Assembly: GCF_002197665.1 (NCBI RefSeq)
Contig: NZ_NBBJ01000007.1
Span: forward strand, 1-64,000
Direction of reading: 5' to 3'
From: Sphingomonas mucosissima
Lineage (GTDB): Bacteria > Pseudomonadota > Alphaproteobacteria > Sphingomonadales > Sphingomonadaceae
DNA: 64,000 bases
Part shown: positions 9,039-18,016 of the stretch, piece after piece
Layout of the letters: the number at the start of each line of letters is the position of its first letter
How positions within the stretch are numbered: the first letter of the stretch is position 1
Notes under the pieces: generated by a model
What the model was told of the DNA's origin: nothing
Seen by the model: the letters and a program-made list of their open reading frames with translations, nothing else
Database searches by the model: none
Made by a program: the position numbers and the translations under genes

Positions 9039-9102
9039 GACCCACAACCAGTCACTCAGCGTGATGGGGTGGTTTACCGACTCCGGACGCTGGTTCATAT
9101 GA
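9039..9102 (+). repeat. Dispersed intergenic repeat, copy 3
   Basis: Head GACCCACAACCAGTCACTC, tail GGACGCTGGTTCATATGA, 64 bases overall. At the tail this copy forms a perfect 16-base palindrome, TGGTTCATATGAACCA (9091-9106), about 100 bases upstream of the M28 peptidase. Confidence 0.6.
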
Positions 9103-9208
9103 ACCAACGGTTCTTTTGGCGGCATTGCGCCCGGCTGACTGATCGACCCTCGGAACGATCTGGCGCTTGCTGGAAGCGCTCCAAGGATAGATCCGGATTT
9201 TTATCGCC

Positions 9209-10837
9209 TTGCTATCGCGCGTTCGATCCGCTCCCTTGCGGGTCATGCTGCTTCTTTCTCTCCTGCTGGCCGGCGCGGCTCCGACCATCTCGCCGGCCGA
9301 AATCAAAGCCGATGTTCGCGAACTGTCCTCCGACACCTTCGCAGGTCGCGGACCAGGTGAGGATGGGGAAACAGCGACACTTGCATATCTTGAACAGCAG
9401 TTCGCCAGCGCTGGGCTGCAACCAGCGGGAACGAATGGCAGCTGGTACCAGGACGTCCCTCTCGTCCGGCTTGACCGCCTGCCGGGCGCCGCACTGTCCC
9501 TGACCGTTTCGGGTCGCCGGATGCCACTCGCGATTGGTCGTCAGGCGTCGCTCGGGCTCGCGAATGCGGGTCGAACGCAGATCACCGATGCTCCCCTGGT
9601 CTTTGCCGGTTTCGGCATCGTGGATCCGGCAACGGGCCACGACGACTTCGCCGCGGTCGACATGGCAGGCAAGGTTGCGCTCGTGCTGGCGAACGATCCT
9701 GATTTCGAGGCTGGTGAGGATCTCGGGTTTGAGGGCAAGCGGCTCGTCATCGGAGGACGTGTCGGCTCGAAATTTGCGGCGGCCCGGAAGGCCGGGGCCA
9801 TCGGCGTGCTCGTCATCCACGAGGACGCAGCCGCGAGTTATCCGTTCAGTCAGGTCACCCAGCCACTGCCGAGCGCCGTACCCGCACCGCTGGCAACCAG
9901 TTCGCTCCAGCTGACGGGTTGGCTGGATCGATCGGCCTGGACGCCGCTGCTCAAGTCGCTCAACTTAGATCTCGCCACGCTCAAGGCGCGCGCCCGGACG
10001 CCCGGTTTCCAGGCGATGCCGCTCGACAGCGTCGCTGTTTCGGCTTCGGGCGACGTGAAGGCGACCCCATTCACCAGCCGGAATATCGTCGCACGCTTGC
10101 CCGGTACCACCCATCCCGAGGAGGTCGTGCTCTACGGCGCGCATTGGGACGCCAACGGGCGCAACGCGCCGGACGCGACGGGCGATGCGATCCGCAACGG
10201 CGCCGTCGACAACGGCATCGGTACCGCCGAGCTCCTCGCGGTCGCGCGCGCGTTCGCCAAGGCGCCCCGCACGGGGAGGACGGTCATGTTCGCCGCCTGG
10301 ACGGCGGAAGAGAAGGGTCTGCTGGGCGCGAGCTTCTATGCCGCCCACCCGTTGACACCGCTCGAGACCACCGTCGCCGTCATCAATCTCGATCCGCACG
10401 TCGCGTTGCCCACTTCGACAACGATCGAATTGATTGGCGGCGGTCGAACGACGCTCGAAAACGATCTTACGCGCGTGGCGGCTCAGCAGGGCCTTCGGGT
10501 GGTACCCGAGCCCAGCCCCGAGGCGGGATGGTATTTCCGGTCCGATCACTATCCATTTGCAAGCGCCGGCGTGCCCGCACTGGCGTTTCGCATCGGGCGT
10601 GATCTCGCGGCAGGCGGTGCCGCCGCGGGAAACCGGATCGTGGAACGCTATAACGCCCGCTGCTATCACCAGCCCTGTGACGCGTTCGACGCTGGCTGGA
10701 CTGCACAGGGCGCGGCACAGGAAGCAGACGTCGCCTTTGCACTCGGGCGCGAGCTCGCTGCAGGGCGATCATGGCCGGGCTGGACGGACCCTGCTCTGCA
10801 GGCAAAACGCGATTTGTCGAAGGCCCGGCGCCAGTGA
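9209..10837 (+). CDS. M28 family zinc aminopeptidase with PA domain, secreted
   Basis: Protein of 542 residues: N-terminal signal (LRVMLLLSLLLAGAAP), a protease-associated insert (about residues 120-250) and an M28 catalytic domain. Predicted zinc and catalytic residues are H312 (YGAHWDA), D334 (AVDNG), E367/E368 (WTAEEKG), D395 (NLDP) and H447 (SDHYPF), all in the expected order for a co-catalytic di-zinc enzyme. TTG 9209 gives a charged n-region before the hydrophobic core; ATG 9245 is an alternative. The enzyme should trim N-terminal residues from peptides in the periplasm. The neighbouring M14 peptidase suggests a peptide-scavenging pair, although each appears to be its own transcription unit. 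Confidence 0.9.
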   Translation: MLSRVRSAPLRVMLLLSLLLAGAAPTISPAEIKADVRELSSDTFAGRGPGEDGETATLAYLEQQFASAGLQPAGTNGSWYQDVPLVRLDRLPGAALSLTVSGRRMPLAIGRQASLGLANAGRTQITDAPLVFAGFGIVDPATGHDDFAAVDMAGKVALVLANDPDFEAGEDLGFEGKRLVIGGRVGSKFAAARKAGAIGVLVIHEDAAASYPFSQVTQPLPSAVPAPLATSSLQLTGWLDRSAWTPLLKSLNLDLATLKARARTPGFQAMPLDSVAVSASGDVKATPFTSRNIVARLPGTTHPEEVVLYGAHWDANGRNAPDATGDAIRNGAVDNGIGTAELLAVARAFAKAPRTGRTVMFAAWTAEEKGLLGASFYAAHPLTPLETTVAVINLDPHVALPTSTTIELIGGGRTTLENDLTRVAAQQGLRVVPEPSPEAGWYFRSDHYPFASAGVPALAFRIGRDLAAGGAAAGNRIVERYNARCYHQPCDAFDAGWTAQGAAQEADVAFALGRELAAGRSWPGWTDPALQAKRDLSKARRQ

Positions 10838-11087
10838 CCGTACGGCGGGCGACGGTTAACGAGCGCGCGCGCGAACCATATTCTTCATCGATCTGCCCTT
10901 AGCCGATACGTCATCGTCCAGTTCCGGCTCGACCACGGATGCTCCCCTGATGGTGTCGACCGGCGCTCCTTGGCGCACCGTTATATCATCCGTGATGACA
11001 TATTGTCTTATGAAAGATGTAGCAGCAGGCAGCCTCAACGGCATACCTGCCCAGCAGCGGACTAACAGGAATTCGACAGTGTGGCAG

Positions 11088-12902
11088 ATGCGCCTTCCCC
11101 TCACACCATTGCGCACTCGAGTTTTGGTCGCCTTCTTAGCGACCATCGCCATACCAGTGGCAGCCGCGGACGCCCCGTCTAGGTTCGTGTCAGACACGAT
11201 TCTTCCGGCGGCCATGCCTTGGAAGGGTGCAAGCGAGCGCTTGATCGCTTCAGCGGACGACTCCTGGATCACGCCGGCTGAGGCGGCGGAGTTCAGGAAG
11301 ACGCCGAGCTACGCGGAGGTCATGTCCTGGCTGCAGCGTCTGGACGCTGCCTCTCCCCTCATCACCGTGAAGACCTTTGGTCGCACTACCAAGGGACGCG
11401 AGATGATCTATGTTCGCGCGAGCAAAGGCGGCGCCGGCAAGCCGGTGGTGCTAGTGCAAGGGGGCATCCATTCGGGCGAGATCGACGGCAAAGATGCCGG
11501 GCTGATGCTGCTGCGCGACATCGCGCTGCGCAGGAAAGACAGCTTGCTCGACAAAGTCGATCTGGTGTTCGTGCCGATCTACAATATCGACGGTCACGAA
11601 CAGATTAGCGCGTATAATTTCCCGCACATACGCGGTCCAGCCGAGAAGGGCCGTGACGCCAACGCACGCAATATCGACCTCAATCGCGATTACGCCAAGC
11701 TCGATGCACCAGAGTCCCGGGCGATGATTAGCCTTATCCGATCGCTCGATCCCATCCTCTATATCGACTGCCATGTCAGTGAAGGCTTCGACATGCAGTA
11801 TGACATCACCTTCACCTATGCCGGATGGGGCAAATATGCACGTCACCGTGCGACCGCAGACTGGCTGGAAGGGCGCTTCGGTCCGGCCGTGTCGAAGGCG
11901 CTAACCGCGGCGGGGCACACGCCGATCATCTACCCCAGCCCAATCGACACACGCCATCCGGAGAAGGGCATTCGCTACGCTCCCGAAGGACCGCGCTATT
12001 CGACCGGTTACGGTGACTTCATTGGTATGCCCACCGTGCTGGTCGAAAATCATATGCTCAAGCCCTATCGCCAACGCGTGCTCGGTACATACGTGCTGCT
12101 GGAAGCAGCGTTGAAGATTGCGGCGACTGATGCCTCACGGGTCTCAAGGGCCAAGGCAGAGGATCGTGCCAGCCGACCGACGGAGCTGCTGACCAGGTGG
12201 AAGCCCGCCGCGAGCCCGATCGGCTGGATCGACAATTTCAAGGGCGTGGCTTTCGACACTTACAGGTCGCCAGCCTCCGGTCGGGAGGAGCAGCGCTGGC
12301 TCGCCAAGCCGATCACCTTCCGAATGCCAATTATCGGTCAGACGCCTACGGAAACAGTGCGCCTGCCCAAGGCATGGTGGGTGCCGGCCGAGCAGGCCGA
12401 GGTGATCGATCGACTACGCCGCCACGGCATCACGTTCGAGACGACGCAGTCACAGAGGAGGCTCAGCCTCGACGAGGTCCGCCTCGTCGATCCCAAGCTC
12501 CTGCAGCCGAGCGAAGGGCGATACCCAATCACCGCCCGGTTCGTGCATGGCCAAGTTGAGCAGGTCATGCCGGCGGGCAGCGTGCGGGTGCCCGCGGACC
12601 AGCCGCTCGGATTGTTGGCGGCGTCGCTGCTTGAACCTGAAAGCCAAGACTCGTTCCTGGCCTGGGGCTTCTTCCCAGAAATGCTGTCGCCAGCACCGAA
12701 TACGGACGCATTTGTGCTCGCCGCTCTGGGCGATCAGCTTCTAGCAACCAATCCGAGGATCAAAACAGTATTCGAAGGGAAGCTTCGCGACGAGCCCGCC
12801 TTTGCAGCCGATCCCGATGCGCGTCTCGCCTGGCTTTATGCGCAGGCTGGGCCGGGGCATCCCTATCCGCTGCGCTATCCGATTGCTCGCGAAATTAACT
12901 GA
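11088..12902 (+). CDS. M14 family zinc carboxypeptidase-like protein, secreted
   Basis: Protein of 604 residues with signal peptide (RVLVAFLATIAIPVAAADA). The M14 zinc ligands are visible: H128 and E131 in GGIHSGEID, and H229 in DCHVSEGFD, with NIDLNRDY (substrate Arg/Asn region) between them. VENHMLKPYRQR may supply the catalytic Glu. A C-terminal all-beta part of about 200 residues follows. ATG 11088 is chosen; GTG 11079, better placed after an AGGA, is possible. Upstream at about 10984-11005 an imperfect palindrome (ATCATC-cgt-GATGA) lies in the promoter region. Likely role: extracellular peptide degradation. Confidence 0.88.
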   Translation: MRLPLTPLRTRVLVAFLATIAIPVAAADAPSRFVSDTILPAAMPWKGASERLIASADDSWITPAEAAEFRKTPSYAEVMSWLQRLDAASPLITVKTFGRTTKGREMIYVRASKGGAGKPVVLVQGGIHSGEIDGKDAGLMLLRDIALRRKDSLLDKVDLVFVPIYNIDGHEQISAYNFPHIRGPAEKGRDANARNIDLNRDYAKLDAPESRAMISLIRSLDPILYIDCHVSEGFDMQYDITFTYAGWGKYARHRATADWLEGRFGPAVSKALTAAGHTPIIYPSPIDTRHPEKGIRYAPEGPRYSTGYGDFIGMPTVLVENHMLKPYRQRVLGTYVLLEAALKIAATDASRVSRAKAEDRASRPTELLTRWKPAASPIGWIDNFKGVAFDTYRSPASGREEQRWLAKPITFRMPIIGQTPTETVRLPKAWWVPAEQAEVIDRLRRHGITFETTQSQRRLSLDEVRLVDPKLLQPSEGRYPITARFVHGQVEQVMPAGSVRVPADQPLGLLAASLLEPESQDSFLAWGFFPEMLSPAPNTDAFVLAALGDQLLATNPRIKTVFEGKLRDEPAFAADPDARLAWLYAQAGPGHPYPLRYPIAREIN

Positions 12903-13370
12903 AGGTCGAAGCTATCCGGCTATACAGCGCTGGCTCCTTGAAAGGGGAACCAACGATTGGTTTCGGATAGGTATCGCGAAATGCGACTACATACCCGACG
13001 CCAAGAAATCAGGATATTTGCAACAGCTACCAAGCAGCGCGCTCGGCCCAAAGCCGCTCAGGGTCGGATTTCGTTTCGCGGGATCGGACGGCCGTTCATG
13101 TGAATGTCGCCTGGTCCGGCGGACCGAGCCAGCCGCTCGCAACCACTCGAACTAGCACTGCGTGGTCAACCCCGCCGCTGGTGGTGAACGGAAGCCTCGC
13201 ACAGGAGAACTTCGCGCCTTCGTCGGAGGGGGTCGGGAGCAGCCTTGGCAGTTGCGGAATGGCCGTTCATACCAAGTGCTTCAGAACGCTGCGTTCGGCG
13301 CTAGTTCAATAGATGAAGAGGTTGACCATCGCGTGACACATCAACACACCATCTGCTCGGCCGGCCCGGC
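12903..13370. other. Intergenic region between convergent genes
   Basis: About 470 bases between the M14 gene and the end of the CobN/ExbB operon. It contains one diverged repeat copy (13045-13103) and a second isolated tail GGCCGTTCATACC at 13261-13273. No frame here looks coding. Confidence 0.5.
13045..13103 (+). repeat. Dispersed intergenic repeat, diverged copy
   Basis: GGCCCA instead of the GACCCA head, then GCCGCTCAG, and a well-conserved tail GGACGGCCGTTCATGTGA. It is slightly shorter (59 bases) than the others. Confidence 0.45.
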
Positions 13371-13679
13371 TCACTCGGGCACGTACACCAGGTCTCCGCT
13401 CGGCAAGCGGTAGGTTACGCCCGCCTTTACGCCGCCACCCTGCCCCATCCGTTCGGAGGCGGTGTAGCGCTCCAGCTTCTCGCCGTCCTTGACGGTGATC
13501 GTCATGTCCTTCTGGCCCGGGTTCTCGACGACCACCACCTGTTTCGACTGGAACGGGTTGAGCGGATTGCGGGCGATCACAACCATCAGCACGGCGGTGA
13601 TGACCAGAAACAGGTCGACGAGGTTCACGACTGACAGGATCGGATCGTCGCCTTCGTCGTCTTCGATGAAGCGCATCAA
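13371..13679 (-). CDS. DUF2149 membrane protein (HmuV-like partner of the CobN/ExbB operon)
   Basis: Protein of 102 residues: short acidic N-terminus (MMRFIEDDEGDDP), one transmembrane helix (about 16-36, VVNLVDLFLVITAVLMVVIA) and a periplasmic domain. This is the ExbD/TolR-like layout, and the family (DUF2149) is known to travel with CobN-like proteins. Its ATG overlaps the stop of the channel gene by 4 bases. I infer that it and the ExbB-like protein form a dedicated proton-driven motor for the system encoded upstream, equivalent to HmuU/HmuV of Bacteroides. It is the last gene of the operon. Confidence 0.85.
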   Translation of the reverse strand: MMRFIEDDEGDDPILSVVNLVDLFLVITAVLMVVIARNPLNPFQSKQVVVVENPGQKDMTITVKDGEKLERYTASERMGQGGGVKAGVTYRLPSGDLVYVPE

Positions 13680-14152
13680 GCGGCTCCCGTTTCGATCGCG
13701 CGCAGCTCCTCAAGCAGCCAGCGGCGACGGATAGTGTAGACGAAGAAGGTGATCGACGCCGCAACCAGCGCGAGCACGACCGAGGAGAAGGCGACGACGA
13801 GGTTCTCGCCCACAGCCTGCCCATTGTTGCTCCCGAGCGCGAGCAGCGCCGGCCCCATCGGGATCATCGTCGCGACCAGTCCAAGCATTGGCGCCGCACG
13901 CGAGACGATGCGCAGCCATTCAAGCCGGCGCAGCACGACGAGTTCGAGGTCGTCGACGGCGCAGCCCGTGCGCTGTTGGTGCGCACGAAGGCGCCCGTTG
14001 CGCTGCCCGCGCGCACGCTGCACCGCCTCCGTCGCAAAGCCCCCGAGGCTGACTACGGCATAAGCGAGCGCCGCAAGGATCAGCACCATGACAGGAACGA
14101 GGAACAGGCGCGACACGTCGTAGAGCGTCGCCTCAAGCGCGGGCATGGGCAT
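13676..14152 (-). CDS. MotA/TolQ/ExbB proton channel family protein (HmuU-like)
   Basis: Protein of 158 residues with three predicted membrane helices (about 12-35, 87-108, 118-140) and the ExbB/TolQ signature region RAAPMLGLVATMIPMGPALLAL. It is shorter than ordinary ExbB. It overlaps the end of the CobN-like gene by 20 bases and the DUF2149 start by 4 bases, so the three are co-translated. Together with the DUF2149 protein it should form a proton-driven energiser specific to the CobN-like protein or its cognate TonB receptor. Confidence 0.88.
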   Translation of the reverse strand: MPMPALEATLYDVSRLFLVPVMVLILAALAYAVVSLGGFATEAVQRARGQRNGRLRAHQQRTGCAVDDLELVVLRRLEWLRIVSRAAPMLGLVATMIPMGPALLALGSNNGQAVGENLVVAFSSVVLALVAASITFFVYTIRRRWLLEELRAIETGAA

Positions 14153-17100
14153 GATCCTTGGGTTGGGCCGGCATGCGACGCGAACGCAACTCGCGCATGA
14201 CGCCGAAGAGAAAGAGCAGCAGCAGGCCGAGCAGCATCGGCACGATGTTTTGCGAGCGCAACGAAGGCGGCGACGGCGGCATCACCCGTTCGAGCACTAT
14301 TCCACGGGGTGCAGCAGGCGGGGGGCGTGACTCCGCCGCTGGTGCGCGAACCGGACCAGCCGCTGCGCGCGCAGGTGCCACAGCGGCTGCGGCGCCAAAG
14401 CCCATGCGTTTGGTTGTCCGCGTCGGCACTTCGCTGGCCGTGGTCGCCGCGGCCAGGCTGGCCCGCTTCTCCTCAAGCGAACGGCGCGTCGCCTCGTCCG
14501 CCCGCCAATAACCGCGCGATACCGCTTCGAGCATCCGCTCGACCATCTGCAACTGTGCAGTCGGATGGACGCGCGCGAAGAAACGATCGAGCCCAAGTTG
14601 CCGTGTATCGCGCACATAGGTGTCGTGCATCGCCTGCCACTGGTCGGCGCGTACGCTCGCGGGATCGGTGACTTGCCAGCCCCACAAGTTGTTGACGATA
14701 CCGAGCATTGCATTCGCGCCGGCATAGCCCTCCGCCTGCATCGCGCCGATCCACTGTGGGTTGAGATAGCGGCCGCGCAGCTCGTTCGACAGGAACGCAC
14801 CGGTGGTGGTCACCTTTCCTTCACTTTCTCGCATGTCGGCGACATAGAGGTCGGGCGTCTTGCCAGTCAGGCTGCGCACCGCGAGCGAGAGGCCACCGAG
14901 ATACTCGAACGGGTGGTCGGTCGAGAGCAGCCCGTGCAGGTTCGACGAGCGCGAGAGCACCGCGGCATCGACCCCGCGTAGCTGCTCGGCAAACAGGTTC
15001 TCGCCAGTGGTTGCTGTGCCCCATTCGCGCGCGCCATAGGCAAATTGCAGACGCTGCAGGAACGAATCGGCAAGATCCTGTTCGCCGCGCCAGTCCTTCG
15101 CCTTGGTGATCTGGTCGGGCAAACCGCTGCCATAGTCTCCCGGCGCGTTGCTGAAGACGCGCAGGCGCGACAGCGCGCGGGCGCGCTCGGGCGCCAAGCC
15201 GCGCGCGATCAGCCGCGCTTCGAGCGCCATCGCGTTCGCGGCCGGGCCACGCGCTTCATCCAGCCCAGCCACGAGATCGATTCCGCCAGCGAGCATCCGC
15301 ATGAAGCCATCGAACTGATCACGATAAACGCTGCTCGCCTGCACCACGACATCGATACGCGCCCGGCCGAGTTCGGCGAGCGGCACCACTTCCAATCGCT
15401 CGACGCGCTCGCCACGGCCCCACACCGGACGCAGGCCAAGCGCGTGGAGGATCTGCCCCTCGACCACACCCAGCTGGCGGATCGTCTCTCCTGAAAACAT
15501 CACGAAGGCCAGCTTCTCCGGCAGCTCTCCGCCGTGCTTGGCTTGGTGCGCGGAAACGAGCGTGTTGAGCATAACGCCGCCCTGCTCATACGCCGCCTTG
15601 GTCGGCACCTTGTCGGCCTCGAATGCAAAGAGGTTGCGACCGCTTTCGACTTCGGGGTTGCGCACCGGATCGCCGCCCGCGCCCGGCAGGACGAAGCGGC
15701 CTGCAAGTCCCGCGAGCAATGCCTCGATCTCGCCGGTGTTCGCCAGCTTCCGATCGAGCACCACCGCACGCTCGATCTGCCCTCGCAGCGTCGGGTCCGC
15801 GATGGTGGCGGGGTTTTCGCCGTCGCGCAGGTAACGCGCGAGCGTGCGATACGTCGAACTGCTCACGATCGTGCAGAAGTCCTCGGCGAACGCTTCTCTT
15901 GGATCGAGGCCAAGCGCCTTGAGGTAATCGGGCCCAAGCTGCTGCATCACCGTCGTCAGCCGGTGCTCGGGTGTCGCGGGCTCGCCGAAGGTGTGCAGGC
16001 CGAGCGGGATCGTGGCGCGCGCGACCTGATGGAGATGATCGTGAAGTTCGTCATAAAAGCCGGGGAAGTCATGCTCGATCGCACCCTGCGTCCAGCCGAT
16101 GTCACGATCGAGCTTCGCCGCTGACGCCTTGACTCGGATCTCGGCGGCGACGCGGTCGCGCGCGCCCCCCTCGTCGAGTTGCTCATATTGGTGGATCAGC
16201 GCATGAATATCGCGCAGCTCGTCGTAGAGCCCGGAGGGACCGAACGCCGGCGTTTGGTGGCTGATCGTCACCGCGCGCCCACGCCGCCGCGCCTGGATTG
16301 CCTCGGCGACATTGTCCTGGATGTACGGGTAGAAGACCGGCAGGTTGCCGACGAGCAGGAAGGGATCGTCGCCGGCCCATAGCCCGCGATCCTTACCCGG
16401 CGTCCACTCCTGCGTGCCGTGCGTGCCGAAGTGCACGAGCGCGTCGGCATGGCCTCGAGCCCATAGATACGCGGCGAAATAGATATGGTCGGGCGGCGTC
16501 TTCTGGTCGTGATAGCTCTTGGCGGGATCGCCACCACGCGGCGGCTGCGGCAGGATTGCGAGGTTCCCAAGCATCCGCCGCGGTATGACGAACGCGCCAC
16601 CACGTAGCCAAGGGCTCGCCTCGGGTGTCCCCCAGCGCTCGACGATGGCATCGCGGCGCGCCGTTGGCAGCGTCGTCAGCCACGCCTGATACTCGCCGAG
16701 CGGCACCGTGGCGGCCAACCCGCGCTCGCGCAGGTCATCCAGCGTTTCGGGCCGATAGTAGCCGCCGAGCATTGCTTGCCCGTCGGCGATCACCTGCGCT
16801 TCCTCACTGGGCGTCACGCGATAGCCTGCCCCGGCCAACGCTGCAGTGACGTTGGCGACGCTCTTCGCCAGGTTGAGGTTGGAGGCCGCGAGATTGTTCT
16901 CGCCCACCGGATAGTTCCAGAAGAACAGCGCAAGCCGCTTGTCCGCCGGCGAGGTCGTGCGCAGCGCCACCAGCCGCTGGAGCTTGGCTGCAAGCAGTTC
17001 GACCTGCTCCGGGATCGGCGTCGCGATCCCCTTCTCTACCACGCTCAGCACCAGCGGATCGGACGCGCCCCAGCTTTCAGGCACACTCAGCAGCACGGCG

Positions 17101-18014
17101 GTGCTGGCAGCAGGAATTCCAGTCGTTGCCGCGCGCCATTCACCAACGCTGGCGGAGCGATCGGCGAGCGTTTGGATAACTGGCACGTCGAGCGCAGCGA
17201 ACTCGGCTGCACGCGCAATGCCGTTCTGCATATGCGTCATGTTGACGATCGCAGCCACGTGAAGCGGGCGCACGACCTTGGCGAGCGCCTCTGGGTCCGC
17301 CTCGTCATACCAGAACGGTGCGGCGAGCAGACCTTGAGCGCCGATCGCGGCGACGGCAGCGTCGACGACGCCGGTCTGCATGTCGCGGATCAACCCGTCT
17401 GAGATTGCGAGCGCGACGATCGGCCGCTCGCCCCAGCCCTGCGCCACGGTCCAGCGGCGGAAAGCTTCTGGGTCGGCAAAGGGCGCAGGCGCGGAAGGAT
17501 GGTACAGCCCTGTGGCCCCAAGCCGCACCGGCGCCGGTAGAGCGCTCATGTCGCCGCCACTCCGCGCCAACCGAAGCGCCGTTACCAGCGTCCGGAGATT
17601 GGTTGCGCCGCCCCCGGCCTGATAGCCGATAAGCCGCCCTGCAATATCCGCCCCGAGGCCGCCGGAGCGCGGCGGACCGCCACCGATGGCGATCCAGGGC
17701 ACCTTCAGCGTGTCGAACCCGCCAACCGCGTTTTCGATTAATGCCATGTCGCTCGGCCGCGGACCATCGAATAGCAGCAGGTCGGCACCGTTTGTCAGCT
17801 CTGCCGCGGCACCGCCGTTTTCCACCTGCCGCCAGTCGATGCGATAGCCCTCCTCGCTCGCCCAAGCCGCCATGCGCTCGAACTTAGCGGTCAGAGTGAA
17901 GCGCGTCGCGATGATCCGGACGACGACCGGCGTTGAGGCGCTGGCGGTTACCTCGGCCGCCGGCGCCGTCGTGCCAAGCAGGACAAGCAGCAGAAGCGTG
18001 ACGAGCCACCGCAT
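14133..18014 (-). CDS. Exported CobN-like chelatase-family protein (HmuS-like), C-terminally membrane-anchored
   Basis: Protein of 1293 residues. It has an N-terminal signal (MRWLVTLLLLVLLGTTAPAA), the long CobN/Mg-chelatase H-subunit fold with the hallmark HFGTHGTQEWTPGK, and after a Pro/Ala-rich linker a C-terminal helix (IVPMLLGLLLLFLFGVM) followed by a basic tail. Cytoplasmic CobN inserts cobalt into hydrogenobyrinate with CobST; this copy is predicted periplasmic and has no CobS/CobT nearby. By established analogy, Bacteroides HmuS, encoded beside a TonB receptor, an ExbB-like channel and DUF2149, acts on heme in the reverse (dechelating) direction, and a similar Pseudomonas locus responds to zinc depletion. 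I infer metal removal from an imported tetrapyrrole or another metal ligand. The start is 2 bases after the receptor stop. Confidence 0.88.
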   Translation of the reverse strand: MRWLVTLLLLVLLGTTAPAAEVTASASTPVVVRIIATRFTLTAKFERMAAWASEEGYRIDWRQVENGGAAAELTNGADLLLFDGPRPSDMALIENAVGGFDTLKVPWIAIGGGPPRSGGLGADIAGRLIGYQAGGGATNLRTLVTALRLARSGGDMSALPAPVRLGATGLYHPSAPAPFADPEAFRRWTVAQGWGERPIVALAISDGLIRDMQTGVVDAAVAAIGAQGLLAAPFWYDEADPEALAKVVRPLHVAAIVNMTHMQNGIARAAEFAALDVPVIQTLADRSASVGEWRAATTGIPAASTAVLLSVPESWGASDPLVLSVVEKGIATPIPEQVELLAAKLQRLVALRTTSPADKRLALFFWNYPVGENNLAASNLNLAKSVANVTAALAGAGYRVTPSEEAQVIADGQAMLGGYYRPETLDDLRERGLAATVPLGEYQAWLTTLPTARRDAIVERWGTPEASPWLRGGAFVIPRRMLGNLAILPQPPRGGDPAKSYHDQKTPPDHIYFAAYLWARGHADALVHFGTHGTQEWTPGKDRGLWAGDDPFLLVGNLPVFYPYIQDNVAEAIQARRRGRAVTISHQTPAFGPSGLYDELRDIHALIHQYEQLDEGGARDRVAAEIRVKASAAKLDRDIGWTQGAIEHDFPGFYDELHDHLHQVARATIPLGLHTFGEPATPEHRLTTVMQQLGPDYLKALGLDPREAFAEDFCTIVSSSTYRTLARYLRDGENPATIADPTLRGQIERAVVLDRKLANTGEIEALLAGLAGRFVLPGAGGDPVRNPEVESGRNLFAFEADKVPTKAAYEQGGVMLNTLVSAHQAKHGGELPEKLAFVMFSGETIRQLGVVEGQILHALGLRPVWGRGERVERLEVVPLAELGRARIDVVVQASSVYRDQFDGFMRMLAGGIDLVAGLDEARGPAANAMALEARLIARGLAPERARALSRLRVFSNAPGDYGSGLPDQITKAKDWRGEQDLADSFLQRLQFAYGAREWGTATTGENLFAEQLRGVDAAVLSRSSNLHGLLSTDHPFEYLGGLSLAVRSLTGKTPDLYVADMRESEGKVTTTGAFLSNELRGRYLNPQWIGAMQAEGYAGANAMLGIVNNLWGWQVTDPASVRADQWQAMHDTYVRDTRQLGLDRFFARVHPTAQLQMVERMLEAVSRGYWRADEATRRSLEEKRASLAAATTASEVPTRTTKRMGFGAAAAVAPARAAAGPVRAPAAESRPPPAAPRGIVLERVMPPSPPSLRSQNIVPMLLGLLLLFLFGVMRELRSRRMPAQPKDHAHARA

Positions 18015-18016
18015 CG